64,000 bases of DNA from Paenibacillus daejeonensis DSM 15491 (GTDB taxonomy: Bacteria; Bacillota; Bacilli; Paenibacillales; Paenibacillaceae): assembly GCF_000378385.1 (NCBI RefSeq), contig NZ_KB899674.1, positions 62,001-126,000 of the forward strand, in the 5' to 3' direction. The position numbers and the translations under genes are program-made. Positions 36,004-45,944 of this stretch are shown in pieces. A model generated the notes under the pieces. That model did no database searches and was not told where the DNA came from. It worked only from the letters and a program-made list of their open reading frames with translations. Numbering within the stretch: position 1 is the stretch's first letter; every line of letters begins with the position of its first letter.

Positions 36004-37035
36004 ATGCAACAACCACAAGAGCTGCGTGCAGCACTGCTGGGTGCGGGCATCATCGCTTCTTCACATCTGGAAGCTATCGCATCGGTAGGAGGTGTATCTG
36101 CCTGTGCTGTAGCGGACTTGGATCAGAGTAAGGCTGACGAGCTGGCCCAGCAATTCGGTCTGCGGAGCTACAGCGATTACCGGACAATGCTGCGGGAGGA
36201 ACAGCCGGATATTGCGGTCATTGCGCTGCCGCATTTCCTGCACAAGGAAGCCTCTCTGGCGGCAATTGCCGAAGGTGCCCACCTGATGCTGGAGAAGCCA
36301 ATGGCGCTGTCTACTCTCGAGTGCGACGAGATCATTGGAGCGGCGCAGCGCGCCAACGTGCGGGTCATGGTTGGTCATACGCAGCATTACATAGCTGAGA
36401 ATATAGAAGCCAGAGCCTGGGTCCGCAGCGGGAAGCTGGGTCCCCTTATTATGATTCAGGACAACCGCCATCTGCCCTATTACCGGCCGTCACGACCCGC
36501 TTGGTTTCTGGACAAGGCCTTATCTGGCGGTGGTATCCTGGCGAATCTGGGCACGCATTCCATCGACAAGATCCAGTGGCTGACCGACAGCTCGGTCGCC
36601 AGAGTGAGTGCTGCGACCAGCTACTATGGAGACAGGGGCAATGTAGAAGGCAGCGGTATGATCTATTTGCGGCTGCAATCCGGAATTGCGGCGACGATTG
36701 TACAATCCGGCTACCCTGGCGAGATTCGGGACGAGACGGAGCTGATCTTTGCCGAGGGAATGCTGAAGCTGGCAACTGGACGTGGGTTATGGATCAGCCG
36801 CGGTGGCCCCTATGAGCCGCTGCCTGTACCGGCGACGGCAACGCCATTTGAGCGGCAATACCACGAGCTGACAACAGCCATCCGGGAAGGTCGGGAGACC
36901 GACTGTCCACCGGCTTATGCGCGGGGCGTCATCGGTGTCCTGGAAGCAGTCTATCGAGCGGCAGAGACAGGGGAAGAGCAATCCCTGGAGCTGCTCTCCG
37001 ATTCCCCGAGCACACAACGAGAGGAGTACTGTTGA
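36004..37035 (+). CDS. Gfo/Idh/MocA family oxidoreductase
   Basis: 343 residues. NAD(P)-binding ALLGAGIIASSHLEAI, EKPMALSTLECDE as the family Lys motif, and a catalytic-type GGGILANLGTHSIDKIQWL with conserved His. Typical length. By family it oxidises or reduces a sugar, glycoside or inositol hydroxyl, often at C3, with tightly bound NAD. Ribosome binding site GGAGAGGAG. The stop overlaps the start of the next gene (TGATG). Confidence 0.92.
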   Translation: MQQPQELRAALLGAGIIASSHLEAIASVGGVSACAVADLDQSKADELAQQFGLRSYSDYRTMLREEQPDIAVIALPHFLHKEASLAAIAEGAHLMLEKPMALSTLECDEIIGAAQRANVRVMVGHTQHYIAENIEARAWVRSGKLGPLIMIQDNRHLPYYRPSRPAWFLDKALSGGGILANLGTHSIDKIQWLTDSSVARVSAATSYYGDRGNVEGSGMIYLRLQSGIAATIVQSGYPGEIRDETELIFAEGMLKLATGRGLWISRGGPYEPLPVPATATPFERQYHELTTAIREGRETDCPPAYARGVIGVLEAVYRAAETGEEQSLELLSDSPSTQREEYC

Positions 37036-37904
37036 TGAGATGGGAGGCGCTGGGTGTATTAACGGATGAGGTGTCAGAGAGCCTGGTCGAGGCACTGGAC
37101 TGGGCAGTGGAAAATGAGTTGAAGCATGTGGAACTGAGAGTCGTGGATGGTGTCCACGTGATGGATATGAGCGATGAGGCGTTAACCGAGGCCCGGCGGC
37201 AGGTGGAACTGCGGGGACTGTTCATTTCGGCCATCGCTTCCCCTGTCTTCAAGTGTGCGCTGTCTCCGGAACGCCCGGTGTCGTCTGGAGACACGTTCGG
37301 GCAGCAGGAGGAGGACGTAGCTGCGCACTTCATCAAGCTGGAGCGGGCTCTGGACATTGCCTCTCTACTCGGCACCAGCCGCATCCGCATCTTCTCGTTC
37401 TGGCGAGAACAGAATCCGCAGCGCGAATGGGAGATGATTATCTCTCATCTGCGCGAGGCGGCGGCGCGTGCAGCAGGCCAGGGCGTGCAGCTGCTGCTGG
37501 AGAATGAGCCGTCCTGCAATGGCGGGTATGCGGAGGAAGTGGCAGAGCTGGTCGCTGCGGTAGCCTCCCCCGCGCTGCGGGCGCTATGGGATCCTGGCAA
37601 CGAGGCATATGGCGGACGAACAGCCTATCCTGACGGCTACGCAGCGATTCGGGAGGCCATTGGACACGTTCACCTGAAGGATGCACGAATTCGGGAGAAC
37701 GGTACACCCGAGTGTGTGCCGCTTGGCAGGGGAGCGGTCGCCCTGCGGGAACAACTGGCTGCATTGGAGGAGGACGGGTACGACGGACTCTACACGCTGG
37801 AAACCCATTACATCCCTCTGGGCGGCACCAAGCGCGAGGGCACGGACTTGACCTTGAAGGGGCTGCGCGAGCTGTTGGTGCCGCAGCAAGGAGGCGGAGA
37901 ATGA
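37035..37904 (+). CDS. TIM-barrel sugar isomerase/epimerase-like enzyme
   Basis: 289 residues of the xylose isomerase-like (AP_endonuc_2) superfamily. Likely metal ligands can be followed along the barrel: E in LLLENEPS, D in LWDPGNEAYGG, H in HVHLKDA and E in YTLETHY. Other members are epimerases, dehydratases, or lyases acting on keto-sugars. ATG 37035 has GAGGAG nine bases upstream; TTG 37032 is in frame but less good. Translationally coupled on both sides. Confidence 0.88.
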   Translation: MRWEALGVLTDEVSESLVEALDWAVENELKHVELRVVDGVHVMDMSDEALTEARRQVELRGLFISAIASPVFKCALSPERPVSSGDTFGQQEEDVAAHFIKLERALDIASLLGTSRIRIFSFWREQNPQREWEMIISHLREAAARAAGQGVQLLLENEPSCNGGYAEEVAELVAAVASPALRALWDPGNEAYGGRTAYPDGYAAIREAIGHVHLKDARIRENGTPECVPLGRGAVALREQLAALEEDGYDGLYTLETHYIPLGGTKREGTDLTLKGLRELLVPQQGGGE

Positions 37905-38779
37905 AGATTGCGGCATTCAGCGGTGCATACAGTGCAGTCAGCTTCCGGGAAGCTGCCACTGCCGTCAGCCGGCTTGGCTTCGAAGGGATAGAGATTGCAG
38001 CCCGGGGCCAACATCTCTCACCAGCGTCTACAGCAGGTGAGGTACGTGAGGTGAAAGCCATTGCCGACGGAAACGGACTTGCGATACCGGTCATTGCAGG
38101 CTATGCCGGCGGCTTCTCTACCGCTGGGGATGCAGCATGCCGGCAGGCGTTCGAGGATGTCCAGCGGCTGCTGGCGATGACGGCCGAGCTCGGAGGCTGC
38201 GGACTCCGCGTGCAGCCCGGCGGCCCCAATGCTTTTCTGGCCGGGCCCGGTCATTACGAACAGGCGGCCTTATGGCTGGACCAGTGTGCCAAGGAGGCGC
38301 AGACCTACGGACTGCAGGTGCTCATTGAATTGCATAATGAAACCCTGGTAGAGTCAGCAGGTGATGCGGAGCGGCTGCTGGCGCTGCTGGGGGAGGACAA
38401 TATCGGATGGATTCATGACGCTGGCAACATGTACATCGCGGATGCGGACTATGGCGCCGACTCCGTGCGTCAGCTGCAAACGCGGCTGTTTCATGTGCAT
38501 ATCAAGGATGAGCGGCGTGTTGCCCCTACAGCCAGAGCGCAGCCAGGCGAGTTCACGACGCATACTCGCTATGGCAGCGAGCGGTTCGTCCCTTGTCTGT
38601 TAGGTGAGGGTGAGGTCGATCATGGCGGACTGTTGGATGGGCTGTTGGAGATTGGCTACAAGGGATGGCTCACGCTGGAATGTCATGCCCCCTTGACGGC
38701 TGGTGAGCGGCTGGCTGCTGATCTGGACACCGTCCGGTCCCTGTGGCATAACAGGATAGAAAGAAGGAGAATTCAGTGA
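37901..38779 (+). CDS. TIM-barrel sugar isomerase/epimerase-like enzyme, second copy
   Basis: 292 residues, same superfamily as its neighbour but distant in sequence. Candidate metal ligands: E in VLIELHNE, D in WIHDAGNMY, H in FHVHIKDE and E in LTLECHA. It starts at ATG 37901, which overlaps the preceding stop (ATGA) and follows GGAGGCGGAG. Two non-identical barrels in one operon suggest two chemical steps or two epimers as substrates. Confidence 0.88.
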   Translation: MKIAAFSGAYSAVSFREAATAVSRLGFEGIEIAARGQHLSPASTAGEVREVKAIADGNGLAIPVIAGYAGGFSTAGDAACRQAFEDVQRLLAMTAELGGCGLRVQPGGPNAFLAGPGHYEQAALWLDQCAKEAQTYGLQVLIELHNETLVESAGDAERLLALLGEDNIGWIHDAGNMYIADADYGADSVRQLQTRLFHVHIKDERRVAPTARAQPGEFTTHTRYGSERFVPCLLGEGEVDHGGLLDGLLEIGYKGWLTLECHAPLTAGERLAADLDTVRSLWHNRIERRRIQ

Positions 38780-39855
38780 CAAAACATGTGTTAAACGTGG
38801 GGCTCATCGGTCTCGGCCGCAGCGGCCGGGATATTCACGGCCAATTGCTCGTACAGCTGCCGGAGCTTTATAAGATTGCTGCGGCCGCTGACCCGCTTCC
38901 GGAGCGCCGGGAACGGGCAGAGGAGGAGTACGGCTGTCGGACGTATCATGACTGGCAGTCGATGGTGGACCAGGAGCAGCTTGATCTGATCGTCAATGCT
39001 TCGCCGAGTCACCAGCATGTGCCCATCACAATGGCGCTGCTGGAACAAGGTCATCACGTACTGTGTGAGAAGCCGCTAGCCCGTACTGTAGAAGAGGTGG
39101 ATCAGCTGACGCAGGCGGCAGCCCGTTCCGGGAGCCGACTGGCGGTCTTTCAGCAGGCGCGCTACCAGCCGGCCTTCCGCAAGCTGCAGGAGGTAATCGC
39201 CTCGGGTGTGCTGGGTGAAATTGTGCAGATTGATCTGACGATCAGTGGGTTCAGCAGGCGCTGGGACTGGCAGACGCAGCAGAGTCATCATGGCGGCAGC
39301 CTAATGAACACCGGTCCCCACCCGCTCGATCAGGCTCTGCAGCTGTTCGGTGACGACGTGGAGCCCGACGTGTGGTGCCGTATGGAACGGACGCTGACGC
39401 TGGGCGATGCGGAGGATGACGTGAAGCTGATCCTGAGTGGTCCCGGCAAGCCGCTGATCGATATTGAGATTTCCTCTTGTGCCGCTTATTCACGGCCTGC
39501 TTACCGCGTCAAGGGAACCCAGGGCGGATTGCAGGGCGACGGCAGCCGGCTCACCTGGAAGCACTACAATCCGGAGGAGGCACCGGAGCAGCAGCTCGTG
39601 GAAGCCCCGCTGGCCAAGTCCGACGGAACGCCGGCTTACTGCAGCGAACAGCTGAATTGGGTAGAAGGAAGCTGGGACGCGCCGCCTCCGCCGAGTGATA
39701 CCCCGTTCCACGAGATGACGGAGCGCCTGTATACGAACCTACACGAATCGCTCACGACCGGCGCGGCAACGGAGGTCACAGTTGCCCAGGTGCGCAGACA
39801 GCTGCAGATTATGGAGACCTGCCGCAGCCAGAACCCGCATCTCTACACGAAGTAG
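38776..39855 (+). CDS. Gfo/Idh/MocA family oxidoreductase
   Basis: 359 residues. NAD(P) motif GLIGLGRSGRDIHG, CEKPLARTVEEVDQL, and active-site segment HGGSLMNTGPHPLDQALQLFG with His. The GTG at 38776 overlaps the previous stop (GTGA); GAAGGAG lies upstream. Third and last oxidoreductase of the operon, which ends at a shared terminator. Confidence 0.92.
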   Translation: MTKHVLNVGLIGLGRSGRDIHGQLLVQLPELYKIAAAADPLPERRERAEEEYGCRTYHDWQSMVDQEQLDLIVNASPSHQHVPITMALLEQGHHVLCEKPLARTVEEVDQLTQAAARSGSRLAVFQQARYQPAFRKLQEVIASGVLGEIVQIDLTISGFSRRWDWQTQQSHHGGSLMNTGPHPLDQALQLFGDDVEPDVWCRMERTLTLGDAEDDVKLILSGPGKPLIDIEISSCAAYSRPAYRVKGTQGGLQGDGSRLTWKHYNPEEAPEQQLVEAPLAKSDGTPAYCSEQLNWVEGSWDAPPPPSDTPFHEMTERLYTNLHESLTTGAATEVTVAQVRRQLQIMETCRSQNPHLYTK

Positions 39856-39885
39856 TTGCAGGTATGATGCCAAACAGGCGGACAT

Positions 39886-39922
39886 AAAAAGCCCCGATTC
39901 CACATGGCGGAGTCGGGGTTTG
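39886..39922. terminator. Bidirectional terminator between convergent genes
   Basis: Stem GCCCCGATTCC / GGAGTCGGGG with A5 on the left and TTT on the right; it can end both the Gfo/Idh operon and the AraC gene. Confidence 0.8.
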
Positions 39923-39956
39923 CAGTCTGCCACCTTCTGATGAGCCTTCTCCCTTC

Positions 39957-42221
39957 CTACTCCAGAGATTGGTGCCGCCTGCGGTACTCGGTAGGCGTGA
40001 GTCCGGTATGCCGCTTGAAGGCGCGATTGAAGGGAGCCACCGTCAGATATCCGACAAGGGAGGCGATATCCTGAATTTTCAGATCGGTGCTCTGCAGCAT
40101 CTCCATTGCCTTGCCCATCCGGAAGGTATGCGTGTATTCGCTCAGATTGATGCCGGTTTTCTCCTTAAAATAGGAAGAGAGATAGGAGTTCGTAATATTC
40201 AGCTTCTGCGACAACAGATCCAGCGAGATATCCTCCCCGTAGTGCCGCTCCACGTAATCCTTAACGAAGGAAATCATATAATCAGCCTCGGTCTCCTTGG
40301 CCTTGCTGCGCACCGCCTCCGCCAAAGCAGACAGGAAATCCTCGAAAAACACCTTGTAATCCTCTACCGTCCGGCAAGCCTTGAGCGCTTCGTAAGGCTG
40401 CTTGGGACTGGCGTAGCCCGGTACGGTTACATGCTTCGCGTACATCACCTTCAGTGCCTTTTCAATGATCTGCTTGCTCAGGGTAATGATCTGATGCGCG
40501 GGGGCACCAGCCTTATGCAACTGCTCGATCAGCCTGTGCACCAGCGGAATGCAGATGGCCTCGTTACCCGCATGCAGATTGGCTGTCAGCTCCTGCTCCT
40601 GGGCCAATGTCGGAAGAAGCGGCAGGGTGATCGGCTTCAGCTCACGGAACACCTGAATGTCTTCATCCAGCTGGCGTTGATTGATATATTCATGTACCTT
40701 GTCGTACGTCTCACTGAATTGCTCCGCCTGGGTGCGGGATGGGCTCATCCCAAGCGCAAACTGGAAATATAACGTCTCGGGGCGCAGCAGCTCAATGAGC
40801 GGCTCCAGCGCATCTCTTGCGTCTTGCTGCTGCGGGTGGTCAAAGAGAATTGTGAGAATCAGATCGTGCTCCACCTGGAATGTCAGCGAGTCTGGACAAC
40901 GGCTGTGGAAATGCATGCGAATCAGCTCGGTAATCAGCGCATAGGACCGGCTAGGGTCCAGCTCTGTCCCCTCAAGTGCTTCTTCTTTGAGGGTCAGATG
41001 AACAAGAATCAGCCGGTATGGCCGATTGCTGTCGATGGCCATCTTGATATCGGTCAGATTGGCCGAGATCATCTTCAGCCGATTCAGGTACGCATACTGC
41101 TGGAGCAGCGAGTTTTTGGTGTCCAGATCGCGGTGAATCGTATGATTAATCCGGAACAGGTCATGCAGCTTCTCAGAGATAAGCTTGAACTCGGTGATCC
41201 GGCTTGGCTGCTGTGCAAGCGGCTGTCCCAGCTGCTCTACCGTTTGCAGAATACGCTGCAGCGGATTCTGGAACTTGCGAGCAATAATAAGCGCGATAAT
41301 CAGACTCAGCACGCAGGAGGACAGCAGAATCAGCAGAAAAACCAGATTAAGCTGCTTGAACTGGCTGGTAACCGCATGAATGGGAATGACATCGACGTAT
41401 AGGTAGCCTGTGTCCGGAGCCTGCTGATAGAAGTACATCGCATCCGCCTGCTCCACATACCCTTGTCCTGTAAGCGTGACTGGTGAAGGATCGTGATCTG
41501 TCGAGCGGCTGGAGGATGCGAAGATTGGCTGTCCATTCCGGTCAAAAATATAAAACCACCCGCTATCCGTCCGCTGGTGTAAATCCTGGTACATCGCCGT
41601 TCCGTTAAGCAGGGCGATGAGCCCGAATTGCGTCTCATACTCTTTCTTGGCGAGTACCGGCAACAGCGTACCGTGCTGTGTAATATTGAACGCCGTCCGT
41701 TCTTCAAAGGCGGTGCCGCCATAGATTTGGAAGCTCTGTGCCTTAGGCAGCTCCGCCTCCCAAAAGGCAGCATCATACCGGTCGCTGGCATAGAACTTGG
41801 CGAACATCGTCTCGAGGTCCCGGCTCCCGTCTTTATCGATCAATAGCTGCTTGTCTTTAAAATAGTAAACAATGTTCTCCAGGTACAGCCTGGAGCTGCT
41901 AAGCGTTCCCTTCAGATCCAGCTGAATCTTCAGCAGGGTCTGATATTCAACCGTCCGGCTCGTTGTATCCGAGACCGTCTGCACCTCTGTTTTGAACAGA
42001 TGTGCCATCAAATTGCTCCTCAGCTGGACGAATTGCTTCTCGTAATTGGTGACCGTTGTATGGAGGTTGAGACTGTTGTTCTTAATAATCTCGCCCCGGA
42101 TATTGTCACGGAAGACCGTATAGGACAAGAAGTTGAACGATGTGAGGAGTAAAATGATACCGCCAAAGCTGATACATAGCGCTGCGAATAGAGAAGTGTT
42201 TCCCGGTTTGGCGAGCTTCAT
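39957..42221 (-). CDS. Membrane-anchored AraC-type regulator
   Basis: 754 residues. An N-terminal helix (SLFAALCISFGGIILLLTSFNF), an extracellular sensor domain of about 250 residues, a second helix (LNLVFLLILLSSCVLSLIIALIIA), a cytoplasmic linker, and a C-terminal AraC domain (EDISLDLLSQKLNITNSYLSSYFKEKTG and the ending GLTPTEYRRRHQ). Single-chain sensors of this kind in Paenibacillus are known as regulators of sugar importers. It diverges from an LplB-LplC-binding protein operon at 42488, which is the likely target. ATG 42221 is chosen; GTG 42239 is 6 codons earlier. Confidence 0.9.
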   Translation of the reverse strand: MKLAKPGNTSLFAALCISFGGIILLLTSFNFLSYTVFRDNIRGEIIKNNSLNLHTTVTNYEKQFVQLRSNLMAHLFKTEVQTVSDTTSRTVEYQTLLKIQLDLKGTLSSSRLYLENIVYYFKDKQLLIDKDGSRDLETMFAKFYASDRYDAAFWEAELPKAQSFQIYGGTAFEERTAFNITQHGTLLPVLAKKEYETQFGLIALLNGTAMYQDLHQRTDSGWFYIFDRNGQPIFASSSRSTDHDPSPVTLTGQGYVEQADAMYFYQQAPDTGYLYVDVIPIHAVTSQFKQLNLVFLLILLSSCVLSLIIALIIARKFQNPLQRILQTVEQLGQPLAQQPSRITEFKLISEKLHDLFRINHTIHRDLDTKNSLLQQYAYLNRLKMISANLTDIKMAIDSNRPYRLILVHLTLKEEALEGTELDPSRSYALITELIRMHFHSRCPDSLTFQVEHDLILTILFDHPQQQDARDALEPLIELLRPETLYFQFALGMSPSRTQAEQFSETYDKVHEYINQRQLDEDIQVFRELKPITLPLLPTLAQEQELTANLHAGNEAICIPLVHRLIEQLHKAGAPAHQIITLSKQIIEKALKVMYAKHVTVPGYASPKQPYEALKACRTVEDYKVFFEDFLSALAEAVRSKAKETEADYMISFVKDYVERHYGEDISLDLLSQKLNITNSYLSSYFKEKTGINLSEYTHTFRMGKAMEMLQSTDLKIQDIASLVGYLTVAPFNRAFKRHTGLTPTEYRRRHQSLE

Positions 42222-42487
42222 CCTACGGCCCCCGATCACAAAATAAGTCCATTTTTATCCGCTAAAGTATAGCACAGGTGCCAAAAAGCCGACAAACATC
42301 ACTTTTTTTCTTTCTTGACTTGGTTTGCACTAGGGATGCCCCAAACCGCTGTCATCCTAAGATTTATCAAGGTTTGCAAAAGGAAGTGATTTTGCACAGG
42401 CGTCAGATTTGTTACGCTGTGGATGTCAATTGGAAGCGGTTGTCGATAAGACCTGCATATCTTACATAAGGTTGGGGGAATGGCCGG

Positions 42488-43429
42488 ATGCATCCTGCGG
42501 ATCGAGCAATGCCTGTATTCAAGAAAGACAGCTTCGCCCGCAAATGGGGGCGAAGCAAATATTTGCTGCTGTTGTTTTTGCCCACGCTGTTGTACTTCAT
42601 TTTGTTCAAGTATGTCCCGATGTTTGGAGTCGTGGTTTCTTTTAAGGACTACAATTTATTCCGCGGCATCTGGGAGAGCGACTGGGTCGGCTTGAAGTAT
42701 TACCGAATGTTCTTTGAAAGTCCGGATTTTTTCAAGCTGATCCGCAACACATTCTTGCTGGGACTGTACAAGCTGGTTTTTGGCTTCCCGGCACCGATCA
42801 TTCTGGCGCTGCTGATGAACGAGCTGCGGCACATGATGTTCAAACGATTTGTACAGACAGTCAGCTATCTGCCGCACTTCATCTCCAATGTCGTCGTCGT
42901 CAGTATGCTTACGCTGTTCCTGTCGCCATCGAGCGGATTGATCAATCAACTGATTGAGGGATTGGGCCTCGATGCCATTAACTTCATGGCTCGTGAAGAC
43001 ATGTTCCGCAGCATCTATGTGCTCTCGGAGATCTGGCAGCATGTCGGCTGGGAGACGATTATCTATCTGGCGGCCTTGACCGCCATTGACCCCCAGCTGT
43101 ACGAAGCGGCACGCATGGATGGCGCGTCGCGCTGGAAGCAGATGCTGCATGTGACATTGCCAGGTATCCGGGCGGCTATCATTATTGTGTTGATTCTAAA
43201 TGTAGGGAATGTGCTGGAGATCGGCTTTGAAAAGGTCTTCCTCATGCTGAACCCGGCCATCAACGGCACGGCGGATATCTTGAGCACCTTTGTCTACCGG
43301 ACAGGGCTGACACAAGGCAACTTCAGTTATGCCACCTCTATCGACCTGTTCACCAGCCTGATCAACCTGGTCTTCATTCTGACGGCCAACTGGATCAGCC
43401 GCCGGGTGAGCGAGACCAGCTTATGGTAA
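42488..43429 (+). CDS. CUT1 sugar ABC importer permease (LplB-like)
   Basis: 313 residues, about six helices. First helix YLLLLFLPTLLYFILFKYVPMFG and FKDYNLFRGIWESDWVGLKYY are LplB hallmarks; EAA loop LYEAARMDGASRWKQMLHVTLPGI. TTGGGGGA lies upstream of the ATG. The 266-bp gap before it has no gene; it holds the divergent promoters, including a poor cre-like site I did not accept. Confidence 0.93.
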   Translation: MHPADRAMPVFKKDSFARKWGRSKYLLLLFLPTLLYFILFKYVPMFGVVVSFKDYNLFRGIWESDWVGLKYYRMFFESPDFFKLIRNTFLLGLYKLVFGFPAPIILALLMNELRHMMFKRFVQTVSYLPHFISNVVVVSMLTLFLSPSSGLINQLIEGLGLDAINFMAREDMFRSIYVLSEIWQHVGWETIIYLAALTAIDPQLYEAARMDGASRWKQMLHVTLPGIRAAIIIVLILNVGNVLEIGFEKVFLMLNPAINGTADILSTFVYRTGLTQGNFSYATSIDLFTSLINLVFILTANWISRRVSETSLW

Positions 43430-43445
43430 AGGGGGACACACCAAC

Positions 43446-44306
43446 ATGAGAGCTAGACTATCTGTATTCGATCTCTTCCTGTTCGCGTTTATGGGCGGCA
43501 TGATCGTCGCGACCTTGTATCCGTTCATCTATATGATTGCCGTCTCCTTGAGCAGCAGTGTCCCTGTGCTGCGGGGCGAGGTTTTCCTCTGGCCCAAAGG
43601 CTTCAATCTCGACGTCTACAAAATGGTGCTGCAGGACCCCAAAATCGTGCAAGCCTATATGAACACGATCGTTTATGCTGTACTTGGAACAACGATGTCA
43701 CTTATCGTGACAGCAGCTGGCGCCTTTGCCATCTCCAAACGTGAAATGATGTTCCAGCGGGGCTTTATGATGATGATTGTCGTCACGATGTTCTTCAGCG
43801 GGGGCATGATTCCAACGTTCCTGGTCGTGCGCAGCTATGGTATTGTCGATACCATCTGGGCCATGGTGCTGCCGACGCTGGTCAGTACCTGGAATCTAAT
43901 CATCATGCGCACCTTCTTCGCCGGGCTCCCCAAGGAGGTCGAGGAATCCGGCAAGATCGACGGCCTCAGCGATATCGGGGTATTCTTCCGTCTGGCGCTG
44001 CCGCTGTCCAAAGCCATCCTGGCCACCATCGGCCTGTTCTATGCCGTTGCGATCTGGAACAACTTCTTCTCTGCGATGCTCTACCTGCGCAATACCGAAC
44101 TCTTCCCGCTGCAGGTCGTTCTCCGCAACCTTGTCCTCCAGGGGGCAGGCAATAACGCCGGCAGTGTCGGCGGCGACTCGATGCTCGTCGATGAGTCCAT
44201 CAAGTATGCGACGATTATCGTCTCCACGCTGCCAATCCTTATGGTCTACCCGTTTCTGCAGAAGTATTTCGCCAAGGGCGCGCTGATCGGGTCGGTCAAA
44301 GGTTAA
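43446..44306 (+). CDS. CUT1 sugar ABC importer permease (LplC/YtcP-like)
   Basis: 286 residues. EAA loop EESGKIDGLSDIGVFFRLALPLS and the end KGALIGSVKG. Sixteen bases after the first permease with AAAGGGGG upstream of the ATG. Resembles the permease at 9678-10550 in architecture, but the two transporters are clearly not recent copies. Confidence 0.93.
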   Translation: MRARLSVFDLFLFAFMGGMIVATLYPFIYMIAVSLSSSVPVLRGEVFLWPKGFNLDVYKMVLQDPKIVQAYMNTIVYAVLGTTMSLIVTAAGAFAISKREMMFQRGFMMMIVVTMFFSGGMIPTFLVVRSYGIVDTIWAMVLPTLVSTWNLIIMRTFFAGLPKEVEESGKIDGLSDIGVFFRLALPLSKAILATIGLFYAVAIWNNFFSAMLYLRNTELFPLQVVLRNLVLQGAGNNAGSVGGDSMLVDESIKYATIIVSTLPILMVYPFLQKYFAKGALIGSVKG

Positions 44307-44348
44307 CATATAGTCATGCTATCAATCATCTTGGGAGGGTTTAAGACA

Positions 44349-45908
44349 ATGAAGAAGAAATGGGTATCCGCATCATTGGTATTGGTCATGGGAGCGTCGC
44401 TGCTGGCAGCATGCTCGAACAATGGGGGCGGCAATACACCGCCGGCAAACACCGGTGAGAACACTGGGACGCCAGAGGCACCTGCAAAACAAACGTTTAC
44501 CTTCCTAAACTATAGCAATCCGAGCTGGCCGTACGATGAGAACTGGCCAATCTGGAGCTACCTGGAGGAGGCGACCGGGGTGACGCTGGACATTGAGACG
44601 CCGCCGGGCGGCTCGCTGGAAGATACGCTCGCCCTGACGGTCGCGTCAGGCAATCTGCCTGACCTTCTCTTCACGTTTACCAAGCCGCTGGCCGACAAGT
44701 ACGGACAGCAGGGAGCGCTTGTCAATATCCTGGATTATGTGGATCAGATGCCGAATTTCAAGGCGTGGATGGAGGAGCACCCTGCGGCTGTACAAAGCGC
44801 TATCGCGTCCAATGGCGAGATGTATATCTTCCCCAATCAGGGAATCGGTGAGACCAACCGGATGATCTGGATGTACAGAGAGGACGTCTTCAGCGAGCAC
44901 GGCCTGGAGCAGCCCGAGACCTGGGATGAACTCTACGAGACGCTCAAAGAGCTGAAACAGCTGTACCCGGACAGTTACCCGCTCACCTTCCGCAGCGGTC
45001 TGCGTTATCTGATGAACTTCGGCGCCTCCTTCGAAACCGTTGGTTCGATGAACGCTGATCTGTCTGCCGTGTACTATGACTTTGACAAGGAAGAGTGGGT
45101 ATACGGGGCGACAGAGGACAACTTCAAGACGCTGGTCGAGTACATGAACAAATTCTACGCCGAGAAGCTGATCCCGCCGGACTTCCTGACGGTCGATACG
45201 AAGCTATGGCAGGATATGATGTCGACCAACCGGGCCTTCGTCACCTTGGACTATGTGGGCCGGATTGACTTCTTCAACTCGGCGCTGCGTGCCGAGAACC
45301 CAGACTTCAATCTGAACTTTATGGCGCCGCCTGCCGGATGGGACGGCGGTGCGCGCAAGAACGCCTTTACTCAGGTTTCGCAAGAGGGCTTCATGATCTC
45401 TTCCAAGACCAAGAAGATCGACGACATCATCAAATTCATGGATTTCTTCTACTCCGAGGAAGGCCGTACGCTTGTCAGCTGGGGCAAGGAAGGCGAGAGC
45501 TACAAAGAGGAAAATGGCGCCAAGCAATTCATCGAGACGTTCACGGACGTATCCGACATGCGTAAAAAAATGGGGCTATCTACCGACGGAACCTATATCT
45601 GGTTCGACTATGACGCGCATATCTCGCTTGCTTCGCCTGAGCTGAAGACGGCTTATGAGCAAGGACCGCAGTACGACAGCGAGCAGCAGCCCATTCCGGC
45701 TTTTACGGCCGAGGAGCAGGAGGTGCTCAGCACCGTCGGGGATGCCCTCAACAAAAATCGCGACGAGAATATCTCCAAGTTCATTATCGGCGAGCGCAGT
45801 CTTGCCGAGTGGGACAGCTATGTCGCTGAGCAGAACAAGCTGGGTGTCGACAAGATTGTAGACACATTTACCCAAGCGTATGACCGGACGATGAATGCAA
45901 CCAACTAG
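44349..45908 (+). CDS. Sugar-binding lipoprotein of CUT1 importer (LplA-like)
   Basis: 519 residues. Signal peptide MKKKWVSASLVLVMGASLLAAC with lipobox, then a Gly/Asn/Pro/Thr linker. Mature part: PNLPDLLFTFT-like loop, MYREDVFSEHGLEQPETWDELYETLKELK, and DDIIKFMDFFYSEEGRTLVSWGKEGESY. ATG 44349 with GGGAGGG about 11 bases upstream. The gene order permease, permease, binding protein, acetyltransferase, lyase, lyase in one direction points to an oligosaccharide made by the downstream secreted lyases as the ligand; inference. Confidence 0.92.
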   Translation: MKKKWVSASLVLVMGASLLAACSNNGGGNTPPANTGENTGTPEAPAKQTFTFLNYSNPSWPYDENWPIWSYLEEATGVTLDIETPPGGSLEDTLALTVASGNLPDLLFTFTKPLADKYGQQGALVNILDYVDQMPNFKAWMEEHPAAVQSAIASNGEMYIFPNQGIGETNRMIWMYREDVFSEHGLEQPETWDELYETLKELKQLYPDSYPLTFRSGLRYLMNFGASFETVGSMNADLSAVYYDFDKEEWVYGATEDNFKTLVEYMNKFYAEKLIPPDFLTVDTKLWQDMMSTNRAFVTLDYVGRIDFFNSALRAENPDFNLNFMAPPAGWDGGARKNAFTQVSQEGFMISSKTKKIDDIIKFMDFFYSEEGRTLVSWGKEGESYKEENGAKQFIETFTDVSDMRKKMGLSTDGTYIWFDYDAHISLASPELKTAYEQGPQYDSEQQPIPAFTAEEQEVLSTVGDALNKNRDENISKFIIGERSLAEWDSYVAEQNKLGVDKIVDTFTQAYDRTMNATN

Positions 45909-45944
45909 GTCAGAGCTGACTGGGTGCTGTTTAAGGGAGGGTGT

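Noticed and set aside
42430-42444. cre-like TTGGAAGCGGTTGTC before the second sugar importer operon
   Set aside because: Lacks the conserved CA/CW end of the consensus; at least two mismatches, unlike the perfect site at 54002.
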